From Alopecurus myosuroides (taxonomy: Eukaryota > Streptophyta > Magnoliopsida > Poales > Poaceae), in NCBI GenBank assembly GCA_028641055.1, contig CM054059.1, positions 44,776,477 through 44,840,476 of the forward strand: 64,000 nt of DNA, read 5' to 3'. A program made the translations under genes and the position numbers. Below, in pieces: positions 1-12,667 of the stretch. Positions within the stretch are counted from its first letter, which is position 1. Every line of letters starts with the position of its first letter. The notes under the pieces are model-generated. The model saw only the letters and a program-made list of their open reading frames with translations. It had not been told where the DNA came from and did not search any database.

Positions 1-1460
1 ATATTTGGTTTCCAAAGTAGATACACCAGATATCCTATTGACTAGTAAACGAATAGGTCATCATCTTATTTTCTCGTGACTTCTCCTTTTACAAACTAGA
101 TTAAAAGGTGTCCCACGTCACTTAATTTCTTGGTTTAGAAAGAGTTGTCAGTAGTTCACATGCTTTGGTTAGGTGTCAACCTAAGATTATACCAAACATG
201 TTAGTCTTGTTAGCTTTCTATTTAATCATGTTTGTCCGACAAGATACGACTAGCGTCATCGTACGTCGGATATTGAATCGTGCTCTTTTGATTGGCTTTT
301 GAGGGGGTTGCGCATCATGGCGTGTGTAGACTTCCTTTGCACCTTTCTCTAGAGGAGGGAGGTATATAACTTTTTAAAAGGGGATTTCTCTAGTTTGGTC
401 TTTTAAAAGGGGACATAATAAGGTGCAATGTTTAGCCAACATGGTAAAAAGAGTCTTTTGCAAACAGGCAAAACATAGAGGTTTTGGTCAGTATAGGTTG
501 GTTTTCTTCATGCCTTTTCTTCTATGAAGGTTGTCGTTGTTGGAGATTTATCTGTTGGAGTGCATCACTAGTAGCAACGCTATCAGTTCGTGTGGCTTGA
601 TGGTCCTCTACTATTAGGCACAACGGTGCTTTCATTGATGGTGGGGGAGATGGTGGGGGTTCACGACGGGTCGCATTATGAAGCGAAAACAAGTATAAAT
701 CTAAGCAACAAATTCTTGTTTTTGAATACTATACAAACATTTTTGCTTGCAAAAATTTAACACGAGGCGATTCAAAAACAAGAGCGGGGCAATCACAAAT
801 TCGCAAATTTTGAGCACCCCACAAACATATAGAAGCCTAGATGAACCAAATCCTACACCACACAACAGCACAAAGTCCTACGGACACACATAAGTAAGCA
901 AAAACACACAAGCAAGACTCCATTGGGGCTACGTCGGGGAAGGCTACTCATGGAGTCATCGCTAAATTACTCCAAACTAGACTGATCCAAAATCCTAGAA
1001 GTGGCTGAAGAACTATATCTACTTCTGACCATCATCACTCTAGCGCTAGGCAATTATTTTGGTCTTCTCGGGACAACGGCAAGTATACAAGTTTTTGGAT
1101 GGAAACAAGATACTAGAAGTAAAGTTTTGATAAAACCTTTAACTGAGAGAGGTAAGCATATGCAACAATCTGTTTTTGAAACCCCAACTATTTTCTGAAC
1201 AGAAAACTTCAAAATCGAGAGATGTTTTCAAAAACAGAGCGGAGCAGTTGCAAATAACTAAGAAATAAACTCTTAACCGAGAGACATATGCCTTTTTAAT
1301 CTTTTGACAAGATAATAAGGAGGGAAAATATACAAAAATTCCCTTAGACAAAAATAACTTAGATTGTAAATAGGTTTTTACTCAAAAATACTTTTCTTTC
1401 CTATCTGACGTCCATGCTAACTAAGGTCTCCTAAGGTCAGGATGGCTCTGATACCAACTC
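1..1460 (-). mobile_element. Leader side of a minus-strand Gypsy-like element
   Basis: This stretch lies inside an LTR element read on the minus strand, because a primer-binding site and an LTR edge follow at 1444-1461. It should be the untranslated leader downstream of the 5' LTR. I find no long reading frame and no gag or pol motif. The element runs out of the window on the left, so its coding part is not visible. The family is not recognised, and bases 1-700 could belong to another repeat. Confidence 0.5.
1444..1456 (-). other. Primer-binding site of the left Gypsy-like element
   Basis: On the minus strand this reads TGGTATCAGAGCC, the usual match to the 3' end of initiator tRNA-Met in plant LTR retrotransposons. 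It lies four bases from the LTR edge at 1461, the normal spacing, and fixes the element's orientation as minus. Confidence 0.8.
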
Positions 1461-4400
1461 TGTAAGGACCCCAGACCGGCAGTCTGAAACCCTACGTATG
1501 CATACATTCACGATCCCAGAAAGATCAGTCGTGAACAACATACACAGTTGGCACACAGAAATACATCATCCATTACACGAATACATAAAGGTATTACACA
1601 AATGATCACATGATCAAGTTTAACGCAACTGCCAAAAGGGCAGGCAACTTAACAAACACAGCGGAAGACAATTAAAACACAACATAGCTGAGCCCAAGTC
1701 ACGCCTTAACCTACAGGCTGCTGACCCGGAGACGATCCTAGTTCGCAAGCCGTCAGCTCCGTACTTCTCTTCGTAGATCTCCTTTGGAGGCTCCTTCTCC
1801 AAATCTGATAAGTAGATACCAGGGGCGAAACCATAATGAGTACATTTGAATGTACTCAGCAAGACATCCATCATGTCACTTACCAACAAGCAACTATGCT
1901 TATATGGTGGAATAGGTAGGCTATAAATAGGGTTCACTACCAATGGTGTTCATATATGATGACACCACAGTTGCAGTCAAGTTAATCTGTATCTTCGTTG
2001 AAGAAGATACTTCAGAAGAAATAAAATAATATAGTTTTATTTCTCTTGTAGATATCACATGTACAAGAGGTTTTGTTAAACTTTTGTTTAAAGAATATTT
2101 TCTCTTTGCAAAACTTCTTGGAATCAGTTTCCAGAATTCTTGCTTAGAGTAAAAAAGGTTTTCTTTGCAAAACATTTTGTTTTGTATAACAACATCTGGC
2201 TTTTCATCATCGACGATACCTCCACGGTATAAGTTTCCATTCCTTTCCGAACTTCACAAGTTCAACACTTCCTTTCCAAAATTCCCTTTCAAAAACTCTT
2301 TTTGAAAACATTGACACAATGCTAGCTACATGGCCATTCAACTGTCCATATCCGAGGACGCGGCTTCTTCGAAAAAGTTATACTCTGCAGAGGTGTACAC
2401 ATCCACCAGATCCAGTACACCTCCCGTGAACAATCACGGACTGTAACAACAGTATGTAAACATCAGGTATCTGATCATAACCATCCACTATGTTCAAGCT
2501 AGAATATGCCTATCTCTTCGGTTGAGTTTAATCTCCTCGGCACCATGTCGCACATCGCCATGACAGGAGACTCAACCGATGCAACCGGAGGGAAAATTAA
2601 TCCCACACTTTTTATGTCTCAACGAGTTTTGACGACATTCGGTTCGAGGGTACGATGTCCCTTATAGCGATTGAGATAGCACACACTAATAAGAACAAAC
2701 TTCAAGTTAAGCCCCGTGCCCATATTAGGGTAGGGTGGCAGTACGGTAAAGGTTGTCCGGCGAAGACTAGGTTATGTGTCATTTTTGAAAAACACCACTT
2801 TCTCAAAAATGACCACTTCCACATTCCTCCGGAGAACAAGGATCCGCCTTTTCTCCGGGTTTTTCCGTAAAGCCTTTGTTTTGTAGAATCACAATTTTAG
2901 GGTGTCCACTTAGGGACTAATATATTTGATGGTAATAAATACCATATGGTGGCCTATGGGCTTGGTATTACCAAGTTTAACTACTGGCATAATAGTAACC
3001 TATATAATAGTATAGTAGTAATTTCCACCTCAAAAATAGTTTTGATAATCAAGTTTTGGTAAAACTTCAGAGGTAAAACATGCATGATAGATAATGGTAA
3101 GTATTGTATCAGCAAGCAATCAGGATGCTTGCCTCAAGTCTCTTAATGTCCCTGGCCTTGAAGCAAATCGAACTTGACGCACAGCTCCACAACTGCTTCT
3201 TCTCCTTCTTCGCGTTCTAGCGTCGTAAAGGAAATAAAAGACACACACTCAGGTCTAAAAGACAAACAACTAAGCTAAGAAACACATACAGCAACAAATG
3301 TTTATTCTCGAGTTCTCTCGAAACAATAACGCGAAAACTATCTCACATAACTCTCACGGCCCAAAACTGTCGTCATGCACTATGTATGGTTTAGAAAACC
3401 ATATCCCACATCATACATACCATATATGGAGTGGTATACCACTCTCATAACAAGATATATAAGAAGCTAAAAATATAGCTTGTGGGTGCAGAAGGTTAGG
3501 TTGCTAAGGTAAAACAAAACAGACAGAGTAATACCCATGGCAGTGGGTATCTCTCACCACAAGCAACTATTTCTTTATGTGTTCATGATTTTTAGTTGGA
3601 TGTTTTAGTTCCACAAGATACTCTTAAACACAAGCATAACATAAGTATAAACTCAGGCTAAGGTAAAACATTCCAACACAATCCAAACAACAAGAAAACA
3701 CACCACAATAGAATCAACTATTTATTCACTATGTTCTTGTTTACTAGAGGTTTTGGAAGCCATCAATCATGAAAATTTAGCAACCAACCAGTAGCTAATC
3801 ACCAATGAATCTATTCATAAAAATAGTCTAAAACACAATCTTCACTCAAGACAATAATCTTATTAAATAACATAAAAACAAAACTGCACTCATAGCATAC
3901 TAGTATGGAAATTCTATACAAACATGCTATAAGGAATATTTGTATTCTACAACTATAGCACAAGAAACTAAATGATTCATGGCATCATAACAGAAGTAAT
4001 AACTTCATAAATATGCTATATAAACTCATACACTCATAAAACAAAAGATGACAACACTAGAGCAAAATTCACCATTTTCTAGTGGTGACACTAGTTCAAC
4101 ACTAGAGAAGCAAACAATGTTACTATGATGCTTAATTCTAAACAAGCAAGTCATGATCATAAAATGTACCTAATAACAGTACACAAAACTTACACATGCT
4201 AGCAAGCACAACATCAAAACAATCCCATGAAACAACTATTAAGCATGCATAAATTAATTCTAGCAATTTATGTTTTTCTTAAACAATTACTAGCAAGCAA
4301 GCAAGGTATAACTATACAACCAGTAGCTATGCAACAAAAGAAAAGTTATCTAAACCTTTTCAAAAATCCAAACACTCAATTCAAAATCATCCACAAACAA

Positions 4401-7400
4401 TCTATCACTCAAAAGGAATTCATTTTATTTGCAAACAATTTAATTTAGCACTCAATAGTGAATAATCTCTTAACAAGATACTCCTAAGGAATATTATGCT
4501 AACAAATGGATCACACCTAAAATACTAGTAGATACTTATAATAAATAAACTTCTCACTTGCATAAGTGAAAACAAACCATTATATTTTCCATGGTGGAAA
4601 ATATTCCTATGAACCACATAATGAAAACATGTTAATTTCTCACATGTGCATAGTTGGGAATTTCATCCACAACCAAGATTCAATGGGACCAGTGGGTTAT
4701 GGGCCCATTTATATCAAGGTAAATGAGGTTCTAAGCCTCTGGTTACTCATGACAAAAATTAGTATAGCAAAATAAATAAAACAATGCTATTTATTCTAGT
4801 GCATACAAGACTAGTGCATAAGAATAACAAAACCTACACATGCTTCACCTAAAAAAATACATGCAAGCTATCAGAGACAAAAACATCAAAATAACAGTAC
4901 CAAAATGGTACTGGATCTATAGCAAACATAGCACAAAAATTATCAAGGTATTAACACAAGGATCTAGCTCTCACAATAATCCCAAAGAATAAACACTAGA
5001 ACAATAACAAATGCTACTCATGCTTTGCTATAAGATCACATGCAAGTTAATGAAGATAATAGCATATAAATCACAGTATCAAAATGGTACTGGACTCAAC
5101 ACAATCATAGCACAAAAATAGGTAACAAGCACACAAGTAGTTGGTTCACACAAAACATCAAATAAATAATCTAGTGAAACCACATATGCTACTTCTTTAG
5201 CCATAATATATTGCAAACATGCACACACTTTGTGTGGTAGATGTACTGCAAGGAAACAACCTAATAACAAGGTTCAACACATCTCTTCATCCTAGGAACA
5301 AGGATTAAGTCAACCAAGCATTTCATTTTAACAAAAACAAATAAAGAAGTCCAAACAGAAAAGCTTCTGTTTTCTAGATCTGTCCACCAAAAATAATTTA
5401 GAGCTCAAAAAATTAATTAGATAAGGTAGATCCACTCAATACCAAACTCATCCAATTGGGTTTGCTCCAAAATCCATTTTTAAACTCCTTATAAAAGTCA
5501 AAGAAAAGGCTACTGGTCCTTTAGCAATTTGGATGGCATTTTCATTATACAACTCTCCTTGATGTGAGGTTTGGCTTATTGGATAGATATTTTCAATACC
5601 TATCCAGATCAGTTGAGTTTGTTCCATTTGATTATATATTTTAAAAGTTATGGCCAAAACATTCTCAGAGATAGTCTGTGGCAAAACAGTCATTGTGTCC
5701 AAAATATTTGCCCAAATCCAGATCTGCAAATTTGGCATGGCTTAGATTTCATGTATGTATGTCCATGATTTTTCTCAGATTTTATTTTGCTCATTTAGTA
5801 TTTTATACACGTCCAAAGTAAATGCCTCAGATCTGTAAAAAAAATAAATGAATAAAGGAACACAGCGCGGGCCGGATCTGCGAGGCCACGGCCCAGCAAC
5901 GCGCGAGCTTGGCCCGCTGCGCTTGCGCGCGCGCGCACGCGGCGCGGGAAACGGCCGTTCGAAGGGGGCCGTGGATCTCCGATCCAACGGCGCTGGCGCG
6001 TCGTCCAGCTCCCGACCCTCTCTCTCTCTGTCCGACGACCGGCGGCGAGAAAACGCTCGAGGAGCTCACCGTGGGGCTCGGGAAGGGAAGGCGCGGCTCG
6101 GGGAAGGCTTCTGGGTGGGAGAGGCACCAAGGGGAGGTCACGGCGGCGACGACCGCGGCTCCAGGCGGCGGCGCGACGCAGACGCCCGTGGCGGCGCTCC
6201 GCGGACGGCGGCGGCGCTCCTGTGCACAAGGGACCACGGGAACACGTCAGGGAGGCTCAGGAGGGTTAGGGGAATTCAACCAAGGCAGTGGGAGGGGAGG
6301 AGAAAGCTCGGGCCGAGCTGCACCGTGTCGTGCCCGTGGTGGTGACCGCCGGCGTGGGCACGGCTCGGGAGCGCTCCAGGGGCTCGGGCTGGTGTCTCTT
6401 TTGCTTTGGGGCGGTAGAGGGAGTTGTGAGGAGGTGCAGGGCGTGAGGGTTTGCCCTCTGGGGCTGTGTAGGCTCGAGTCCAAGTGGGTGTGCTTGGTTT
6501 GGCAAAGGCATGGGCTTGCCTTGCCCCTTGGGGTTTCTCCACGGGTGGTCTGGCTTCTAACTGGTGCCATGAGGTGAATAATGGTACAAGGGTGTGAGCA
6601 AGGCCACAGTAAGGGCCAAGGGATGGGCAAAAGTGAAAATGCAACTATTCCAACCACTATGTGTGACCTCACCACTTAGTCAACTTCCACCTCACTCTAT
6701 TCCCTCCCTAGCCGGCCAAATGGGGATCCAATGCCACCTTCTAGAAGCCTAGCATCATTGCTTTCGAAATGGCAAAGTGGCTATGCTTGGATCAGTACAC
6801 ACAAGATCAATCATCAAGTTTAAAAGTGTAATCACTGTTCTGTCAGAAAAATTCAGTTAGGCAGTTTCTGAATTTTTCTAAGTGCTGGAACAGCAGACAG
6901 AGATAGCAAAAGTTGGAGTTGTTTTCAGGGTTCACAAGCTTTCCAAAATTTGTTTTCAAAACATGGACTTGTTAACCATGTTATATACTTTCAGAAACAA
7001 CTTTTGGAAACAATTTTGAAATAGTTTAAGGCCATGAAAACAATGTGGAAAAAGGTATACTTTCTGTTTTTATCTGTTTCTAAAAACTGCCTTAATTTTA
7101 TACCACAAAAACAACAAGCAAAAGATAGTTTTTTATTTATCCCAAAATAAAAGTGAGCTTATGGATTTGTAGTACATATGACAAGGATTAATTAGAAGTC
7201 AAGAAATCATAAAATAACAATCTCTAGCTTGGTGAAAACAATGGTAGAAAACAGGTACTTGGCTTTATTTTCAGGAATTGTTTTCTATAGGAAAGTTAAA
7301 AGAAAACTTTCATAGATCATCTTGGAAACTTGTTTTCTTGGATCCAACAAGGTTAAAAGTTTGTTTTAAGATGCAAACAAGAATGGTCCAAGTCTTGGAA

Positions 7401-7630
7401 AGAAAATCCACTCAAGTATTAATAAGAAAACATTAGGGAAAAATATCAGGAATATTTTTCAGAAACATAAGGTGTTGGTTTTATAATGAAACAAAACTTA
7501 TGTTGCAAACATGATTAGGATCATAACACAAGTTATTTAAAACAATCATGTTGTTGTAAACATTACTTTGTTGGCCCTAATAGTTGTCTTCTTGAGCACA
7601 GATCAAGGGTCTAAAAACTGGGATGTGACA
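1461..7630 (-). repeat. 5' LTR (about 6.2 kb) of a minus-strand Gypsy-like element
   Basis: Read on the minus strand, the LTR would start at 7630 with TGTCACATCCCAG and end at 1461 with GGGGTCCTTACA, followed by the primer site, so it has TG...CA ends. The start resembles that of the 4.4-kb LTR at 26245 (TGTAACATCCCA), which suggests a related lineage. It is AT-rich at both ends with a GC-rich island at about 5860-6560. Overlapping frames in that island on both strands look like base-composition artefacts. Near the LTR end, at 1737-1815, the minus strand has an acidic frame (LEKEPPKEIYEEKYGADG) after a TTATCAG acceptor-like site. About 6.2 kb is long for an LTR, so a nested insertion is possible. 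The partner LTR lies outside the window. Confidence 0.6.
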
Positions 7631-8517
7631 GGCCCTGACCGGGAGGCTCCTAGAGAGGCCGACGGAAGAGAAAACGTAAGTGAGTCCCGGATTGTCGACG
7701 AGAGTGGACTACTTTGGCGCCATTTTCCTCGTTTTTTCCTCCATCGCGCCAAACAAACACCCTGCCTCGTAGAAGCTCCTGCCAATTCCTTCCCTCCACA
7801 GATCTCTAGGGTGAAGAAGAGGAACACCGACCTGGTATTCCTAGTGAGTGCCGGCCCGGCGACGATGGACCCGCAAGTGAAGGCATGGTACATGGCGGAG
7901 CTCGATGCCATCCTGAACCAAATGACGGCAACAACGCCGAGCACTACCATGCCCGAGGACACCCCGACGCCCAACACTACCGCCCCCGAGGACACGATGA
8001 CACTGAGCACCACCGCGCCCGAGGCCACGCCGAGCTCACCTTCGTCGGGCTTTGCGTCGATCGACGAATCAACTCCTTCACCCGAGGAGTCAGCCATTTG
8101 ATCACCTTCTCTGTCGATCGGCCGCCGAACATTGTCGTGTTTTTGCCAAACCGCGGCATGATGATCGCTCGACATTTGTGGCATGTTGGTCGCTGAACCT
8201 AGTCCTTTTTTTTATAGCGGGAAGCATAAGTTTGAATTTATGGTGTTTTTTGTTTGTTTTGATAGCCGAAACCTAGAGGTGCGGGTAGAAACGTTTACCC
8301 CCAAGGCCAAAAAAAAAAAATCCGCCGGGGCTCAACCGCCCTCGCCCGGATGCGGGGGGGTAAAAGGCTGGAGATGCTTCGCATGGTGGTTTCGAGAGGA
8401 TGGGAGATGGTGAAGACCCAAAAGCAGCCATGTACTCCCATGTGTCCTGTCAGAATGTGGTCACTGCTTAGGGGGATGATGTCATGATATACACACGTTT
8501 ATCTATGCATCATTCAG
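7631..8517. other. Unassigned DNA between the left LTR and the MYB-CC promoter
   Basis: No known family recognised. It holds the small ORF at 7865-8101, a T-run at 8208, an A-run at 8310 and a GC-rich patch at 8320-8400. The first five bases (GGCCC) would be one target-site duplication of the left LTR element, but the matching copy is outside the window. Confidence 0.4.
7865..8101 (+). CDS. Hypothetical 78-residue Thr/Pro/Glu-rich ORF
   Basis: The ATG at 7865 opens a 78-codon frame. The first 20 residues (starting MDPQVKAWYMAELDAI) could form a helix. They are followed by three imperfect 11-residue repeats of the type TTxPEDTxTxx encoded by 33-bp DNA repeats at about 7936-8034, then a Ser/Pro/Glu tail. 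I recognise no domain. The frame is open further upstream but only through a non-ATG start, so I use this ATG. A longer minus-strand frame across the same bases looks like a mirror of the GC-rich third positions. It may be a gene fragment carried by a transposon. Its position 0.8 kb before the MYB-CC gene gives no functional hint. Confidence 0.25.
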   Translation: MDPQVKAWYMAELDAILNQMTATTPSTTMPEDTPTPNTTAPEDTMTLSTTAPEATPSSPSSGFASIDESTPSPEESAI

Positions 8518-8525
8518 TATAAAAA
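8518..8525 (+). promoter_or_regulatory. Possible TATA box of the MYB-CC gene
   Basis: TATAAAAA lies about 390 bp upstream of the first in-frame ATG of the MYB-CC gene. The DNA between them (8526-8913) would be leader. It has no competing long ATG frame, but an unrecognised leader intron is possible. Confidence 0.35.
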
Positions 8526-8913
8526 TCTACAATCCGTCTTTATTGTCGTCAGTTTTTTCCATCCGCACTCCCCCCATCCCCATCCCACACCGAGAAGAGT
8601 TCATAGTTTCATACTGCATTTCCAATTCTCCTTACATATAACAGTGCAATCAAGCCGAGACACTAGGTGGAAGAGATTGTTACAGGAGAATAGAGCATCA
8701 CGCCTTCTTGAAGCTGGATCATGTTGCGGATCCTCTGACCATACATATATATGCATGGGTACGTAATAAGCTACGATCAAACTATTCCCTTCTTCGGTTC
8801 TTCCAATTAACTTTGCATATATTGCCGTGCATCGTTTTCGACCGTGGGGGAAAGCTTGCTGTTTTCCATTTCGAAAAAAATGTCGACCTTGCGGTACTGA
8901 CATCCGTAATTAT

Positions 8914-10549
8914 ATGTTGGATGTAGTGCATTCGATCCCTCTGCGCGACCCGCCGCTTCCAGCATCCTCCGCCAGCCTCCCGTCGTCGTCGCCGTTCCAC
9001 CAGGGATTATTCATGAGCCCGGCGCCTTACCACCACCAGCAGCAGTACGACTGGCCATGCGAGGAATACTACCCCGTCGAGAACCTGTTCGGCGTGGCGC
9101 AGTTCGACTTGCCTCCTTTCGGAATGCTCCCACCGGCGACGACGACGGCAAACAGGAGGCCGTCCCGGTCGTCGACGAACAGCCAACTCTTACCGCCGGC
9201 GGATCAGTCGTCGTCGTCGTCGTCGGTGAGGATGTACCGCGTCCAGCCGCAGCCGGTGGACGCCGCCGAGCTCCCTATGCCGGCGCCGCCGAAGAACCAG
9301 GAGCCAGCGCACCATCATGATGGGCTGTTGGCGAAGGACGAGGCGAGCGCGACTCCCCCGGCGAGGGAGGCGGCAGGCAGAACACTGGAGAGCCGGATGG
9401 AGAGCCACCTGACGGCCAGGAGCTGCCGCTGCGTGGGCGCGCCGGACGCCGGCACCAGCAGCAGAAACGATGAGCCACCAGCCGCGCGGCCGAGGAAGAC
9501 GCGGATCCGGTGGACGCAGGACAGGCACGAGCGATTCGTGGAATGCGTGAACCAGCTCGGCGGCGCAGACAGTGCGTGCTGGTCTTTCTTCTCCATTCCT
9601 TGACCCGTTATATATTTTCCTTGTTCTTCTTCTTCATGTCATGTCCTACCCTACGTATGCCAGAGGCGACGCCGAAGGGGATCCGGAAGCTGATGAACTG
9701 GGACGACCTCACCATCTACCACATCAAGAGCCACCTCCAGGTGCACCAATGTCGACACTTCTCAAGCATTAGCACTTTGTCGACCAACCAAAGTTAAGTT
9801 GTATTAATAATCCTCTTCTTCGTGGACACAGAAATACCGTATGGGGAGGAGCATGCCACCACCATCTTCACCGTCCCAAGGTACAGAATGTGTACATGTC
9901 TACTAGCTGATACGTACTAGTAGTATATATATTTCATACTGTAGAAATGATAAGTATGTGATCACCCTGTTTTTTTTTTTTTTTTGAACGGGTGATCATC
10001 TATACTGTTGTCGAATCGCAGGGCCACACCACGAGGAACGGGGCGACGCGCAGACTCCGGAACTGAAAATGTATCACTAGCTCACTGCTCCATGCATGTC
10101 TCCATCTTGACCCATATGATGTGCTCATCATGTGTCATGCATAACATATGAGTACTTTGTTCTGTTGGCAGTGGGATGCACATCGCGGAAGCACTTGCCG
10201 TCCAACTCCACATGCAGCGACGCCTCTACCACCAGCTCGAGGTACAGTACTAAATCTAATCTAACCGTCGGTCGTCGATGGTTACGGCTCCTGGCGTTTC
10301 TCTGCGTGTAATTAACATTGGTTTGCTCAGATGCAGCGGAGGCTGCAGGTGAGGATCGAGGAGCAGGGCAACAGGCTGCAGAAGATGTTCGAGGCCCACC
10401 TCAAGGTCAGCGGGAAAGACGCGCCTCCATCGTCACCGGACCCCTGCGATGACGTGCTCTTCTCTGCGGCGACCGCCGAGCAGGATGATGCCGTGTTCGA
10501 CGACACCGACGACGACGAGATGCAGCTCATGTCCGACAACGACTTTTAG
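8914..10549 (+). CDS. MYB-CC (PHR1-like) transcription factor, six exons
   Basis: A nuclear DNA-binding protein of the GARP/MYB-CC family, whose studied members (PHR1 and relatives) bind P1BS-type sites in phosphate-starvation responses; this member's own targets are unknown. Exons are 8914-9571, 9664-9740, 9832-9880, 10022-10070, 10172-10241 and 10331-10549; all introns are GT-AG and all phases agree, giving about 373 residues. The Myb-like domain (about residues 195-250) runs from KTRIRWTQDRHERFVECV through GGADKATPKGI, split exactly at the Lys codon, to IYHIKSHLQKYR. The coiled-coil and LHEQLE-type region follows (about 279-326: GMHIAEAL, RRLYHQLEMQRRLQVRIEEQ). The tail is acidic. The start is uncertain: in-frame ATGs lie at 8914 and 9013, and the frame upstream has only a GTG. 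Odd point: the third-helix region reads MNWDDLTIYHIKSHLQ, where most family members have Gly before LTIYH. Expression is not shown. Confidence 0.85.
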
Positions 10550-10686
10550 CGTAGTGATGAAACGCGACGACGACTCTTGCGTCCTTGTAGCCAAGCCTTT
10601 TCTCACATTTTGCTGCATGTTCACGATGTACGATCATGATTATGAAGAAGAATTGGAAGAGCGTCTCGATTCTTTGTGGCTTCTTT
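10550..10686 (+). other. 3' UTR of the MYB-CC gene, cut short by a LINE
   Basis: Sequence after the TAG stop, shared almost base for base with copy 2 at 44707-44842. No clear AATAAA signal is seen before the T-run at about 10687, where the minus-strand LINE begins. The native polyadenylation region may have been displaced by that insertion. Confidence 0.45.
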
Positions 10687-12667
10687 CCTTTTTTTTTAGA
10701 TAAAAGGCTTTAGGCCCTGATTTAAATTAATGGTGCAAGAAGGTTCCAACACAGGTCCTGATTTAAATTTACTGGGCATACAGCTTAGCCACACAAAGCA
10801 AACACATCTAAAGCAAAAGGGGCCGGTCTCCCAAGAACACACCAGGAACACGCCAACACTCAAAGCTGCAATCTAGGAGTTAACGAGGTGTAGATCGTCC
10901 TAAGCTCGCTTGCCACCAGAAGAATGCGCTCCTTGTCTTGTTCTTTTGCGAGATTTGCCCACATCTGCAGAAAGAGGTGCATTTTAAAAATGATGTCAGT
11001 TGAGTGTTTCGGCAAGATACCATCAATAGTAAGCTTGTTGTGAGTCAACCAAATAGCCCAGCAGAGCGCACCAAACAGCACCCAATTGTTTCTGCGCTAC
11101 TTGCCAAGGAGGAACTGATGTAACGTGAAAAACTGCGGAAAGTTCGCAGGGGACCAATTGCAACCGAGCACCCTACGCACGACATTCCATCCTAGCCTCG
11201 CTAACGAGCACGAGAAAAAGATATGCGACGCATCCTCGGGATCCCCACATAAGGCACAGGCGCCATTAGACGTACCCTGTCGAGTAGCAAGCTGCAATCC
11301 CGAGAGAGGCGATCGAGGACTAACTGCCAAGTAAAGATCTTAATCTTGAGCGGCAACCTAACTTTCCACAAGTCCGAACAGTACGTCACTGACTCTCCTT
11401 GAGACAGTTTCGCATAGGCGGACGCAACCGAAAACAATCCAGACGGTTCCAAAGCCCAGCTAACTTCGTCCAATCCCTCGCCGAGCGAAACGTCCCTCAA
11501 GTCTTCAACCAGCTGACCCCACATAGCAGCCCTCTGAGGGTCCAAGGCACGTCAAGCCAACGCCGGGCTGCCCCGGAAGGAAAGCCTCCCTGACCCAGAG
11601 GTCCGGGTTGTCACATACCGTAAACAGCCACGGATAACGCTCCAGGAGGGGACCCTCGCTCGTCCACCAGTCCTGCCAAAACAGTGTTCGAGCATCGTTT
11701 GGAACCCTAAAACAAGCACCCATCTTGAAGAGCCTCTTGATCTTCTGAAGGTTGCGGCAAAATTGGGAACCCCCTTGGTTCCCCGAGGCGAAAATGTTGA
11801 ATGCGTCCGGGTACTTAGCCCGGACTATGGTGCGCCAGATGGACTCGTCTTCCTGGTACAACTTCCAAATCCATTTGAGCATCAATGCCTTGTTCATGAC
11901 TTTGGTGTTAGTGAGCCCTAGACCCCCACAGTCTTTTGGGCGACACACCGCCGGCCAGTTTACCATGTGGTACTTACGCTTGGGGCCCGAGCCTTCCCAG
12001 TAAAACATTGCCCGAATAGAATCAAACTTCGCATGCACGCCGTCTTGGAGTAAGAACTCCCATGGCAAAAGTTGGGAGGGCGTCCAGGCAGGCATTACAC
12101 AGGACCAACCTTCCTCCCGAGGAAAGCAAACGCCCCATCCATACCTCCACCTTGTCCCCAAGTTTAGCCACAAGGAAATTCCACTGCTCCATGGTGAGTT
12201 TTCAGTCCGAAATCGGAAGGCCGAGATAAAAAAAAGGGAAAGACCCCAGCCGACAGTTGAGCATATTAGCGAACCTCTGTTGTTCCTGAGTATCTGCCTC
12301 CAGGACAAACACTTCGCTTTTGTGGAAATTGATCTTCAGGCCCGACATGTTTTCAAAGCACAAGAGAAGGAATTTGAGATTTGTGATCGAGAGATCATCC
12401 TTCTGAATCAGTATGAGGGTGTCATCGGCATATTGCAGCTGCGAAATTCCCCCTGGAACTAAGTGGGGCACAACGCCTTTGATGTGCCCAGCCGAGCAAT
12501 CAGAGGAGAGCATGGCCAAGAGGGCTTCAACGACAAAGTTAAACAGGATTGGTGACAGGGTGTCCCCTTGACGCACCCCTCTCCGATTCCGAAAATACAG
12601 GCCAACCTCGCGGTCTGACCTCCCGATACCAGTTGAGCAATCCTATGGACATATTGAAAGCGCATGG
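10687..12667 (-). mobile_element. 5'-truncated LINE (non-LTR retrotransposon), copy 1
   Basis: Read on the minus strand this is the 3' half of an L1-type LINE second ORF. The reverse transcriptase part shows GVRQGD-type (12540-12580), LQYADDTLIL (the YADD catalytic box, about 12430) and YLGLPISD. A connection domain follows (GGLGLTNTKVMNKALMLKW), then the C-terminal zf-RVT region with WKVRLPLKIKIFTWQLVLDRL and a Cys/His cluster. The plus-strand T-run at 10687 is consistent with the poly-A tail. Endonuclease, ORF1 and the RT fingers are missing, which is typical 5' truncation. Several frameshifts break it, including one near 11305, and it lacks about 18 bp near 12608 that copy 2 keeps. It is dead. 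Confidence 0.8.

Noticed and set aside
5795..6675. Several overlapping frames of 80-220 codons on both strands
   Set aside because: They lie in the GC-rich island of the 6.2-kb LTR, overlap in many frames, lack domains and have low-complexity Arg/Gly/Pro/Ala content. High GC removes stop codons by chance.
8827..8913. Upstream extension of MYB-CC exon 1
   Set aside because: It would need a GTG start. The extension has no family-like sequence, so the first ATG at 8914 (or 9013) is preferred.
12608..12635. Loss of about 18 bp in LINE copy 1 as a possible splice event
   Set aside because: No splice consensus surrounds it. It is a simple deletion relative to copy 2.
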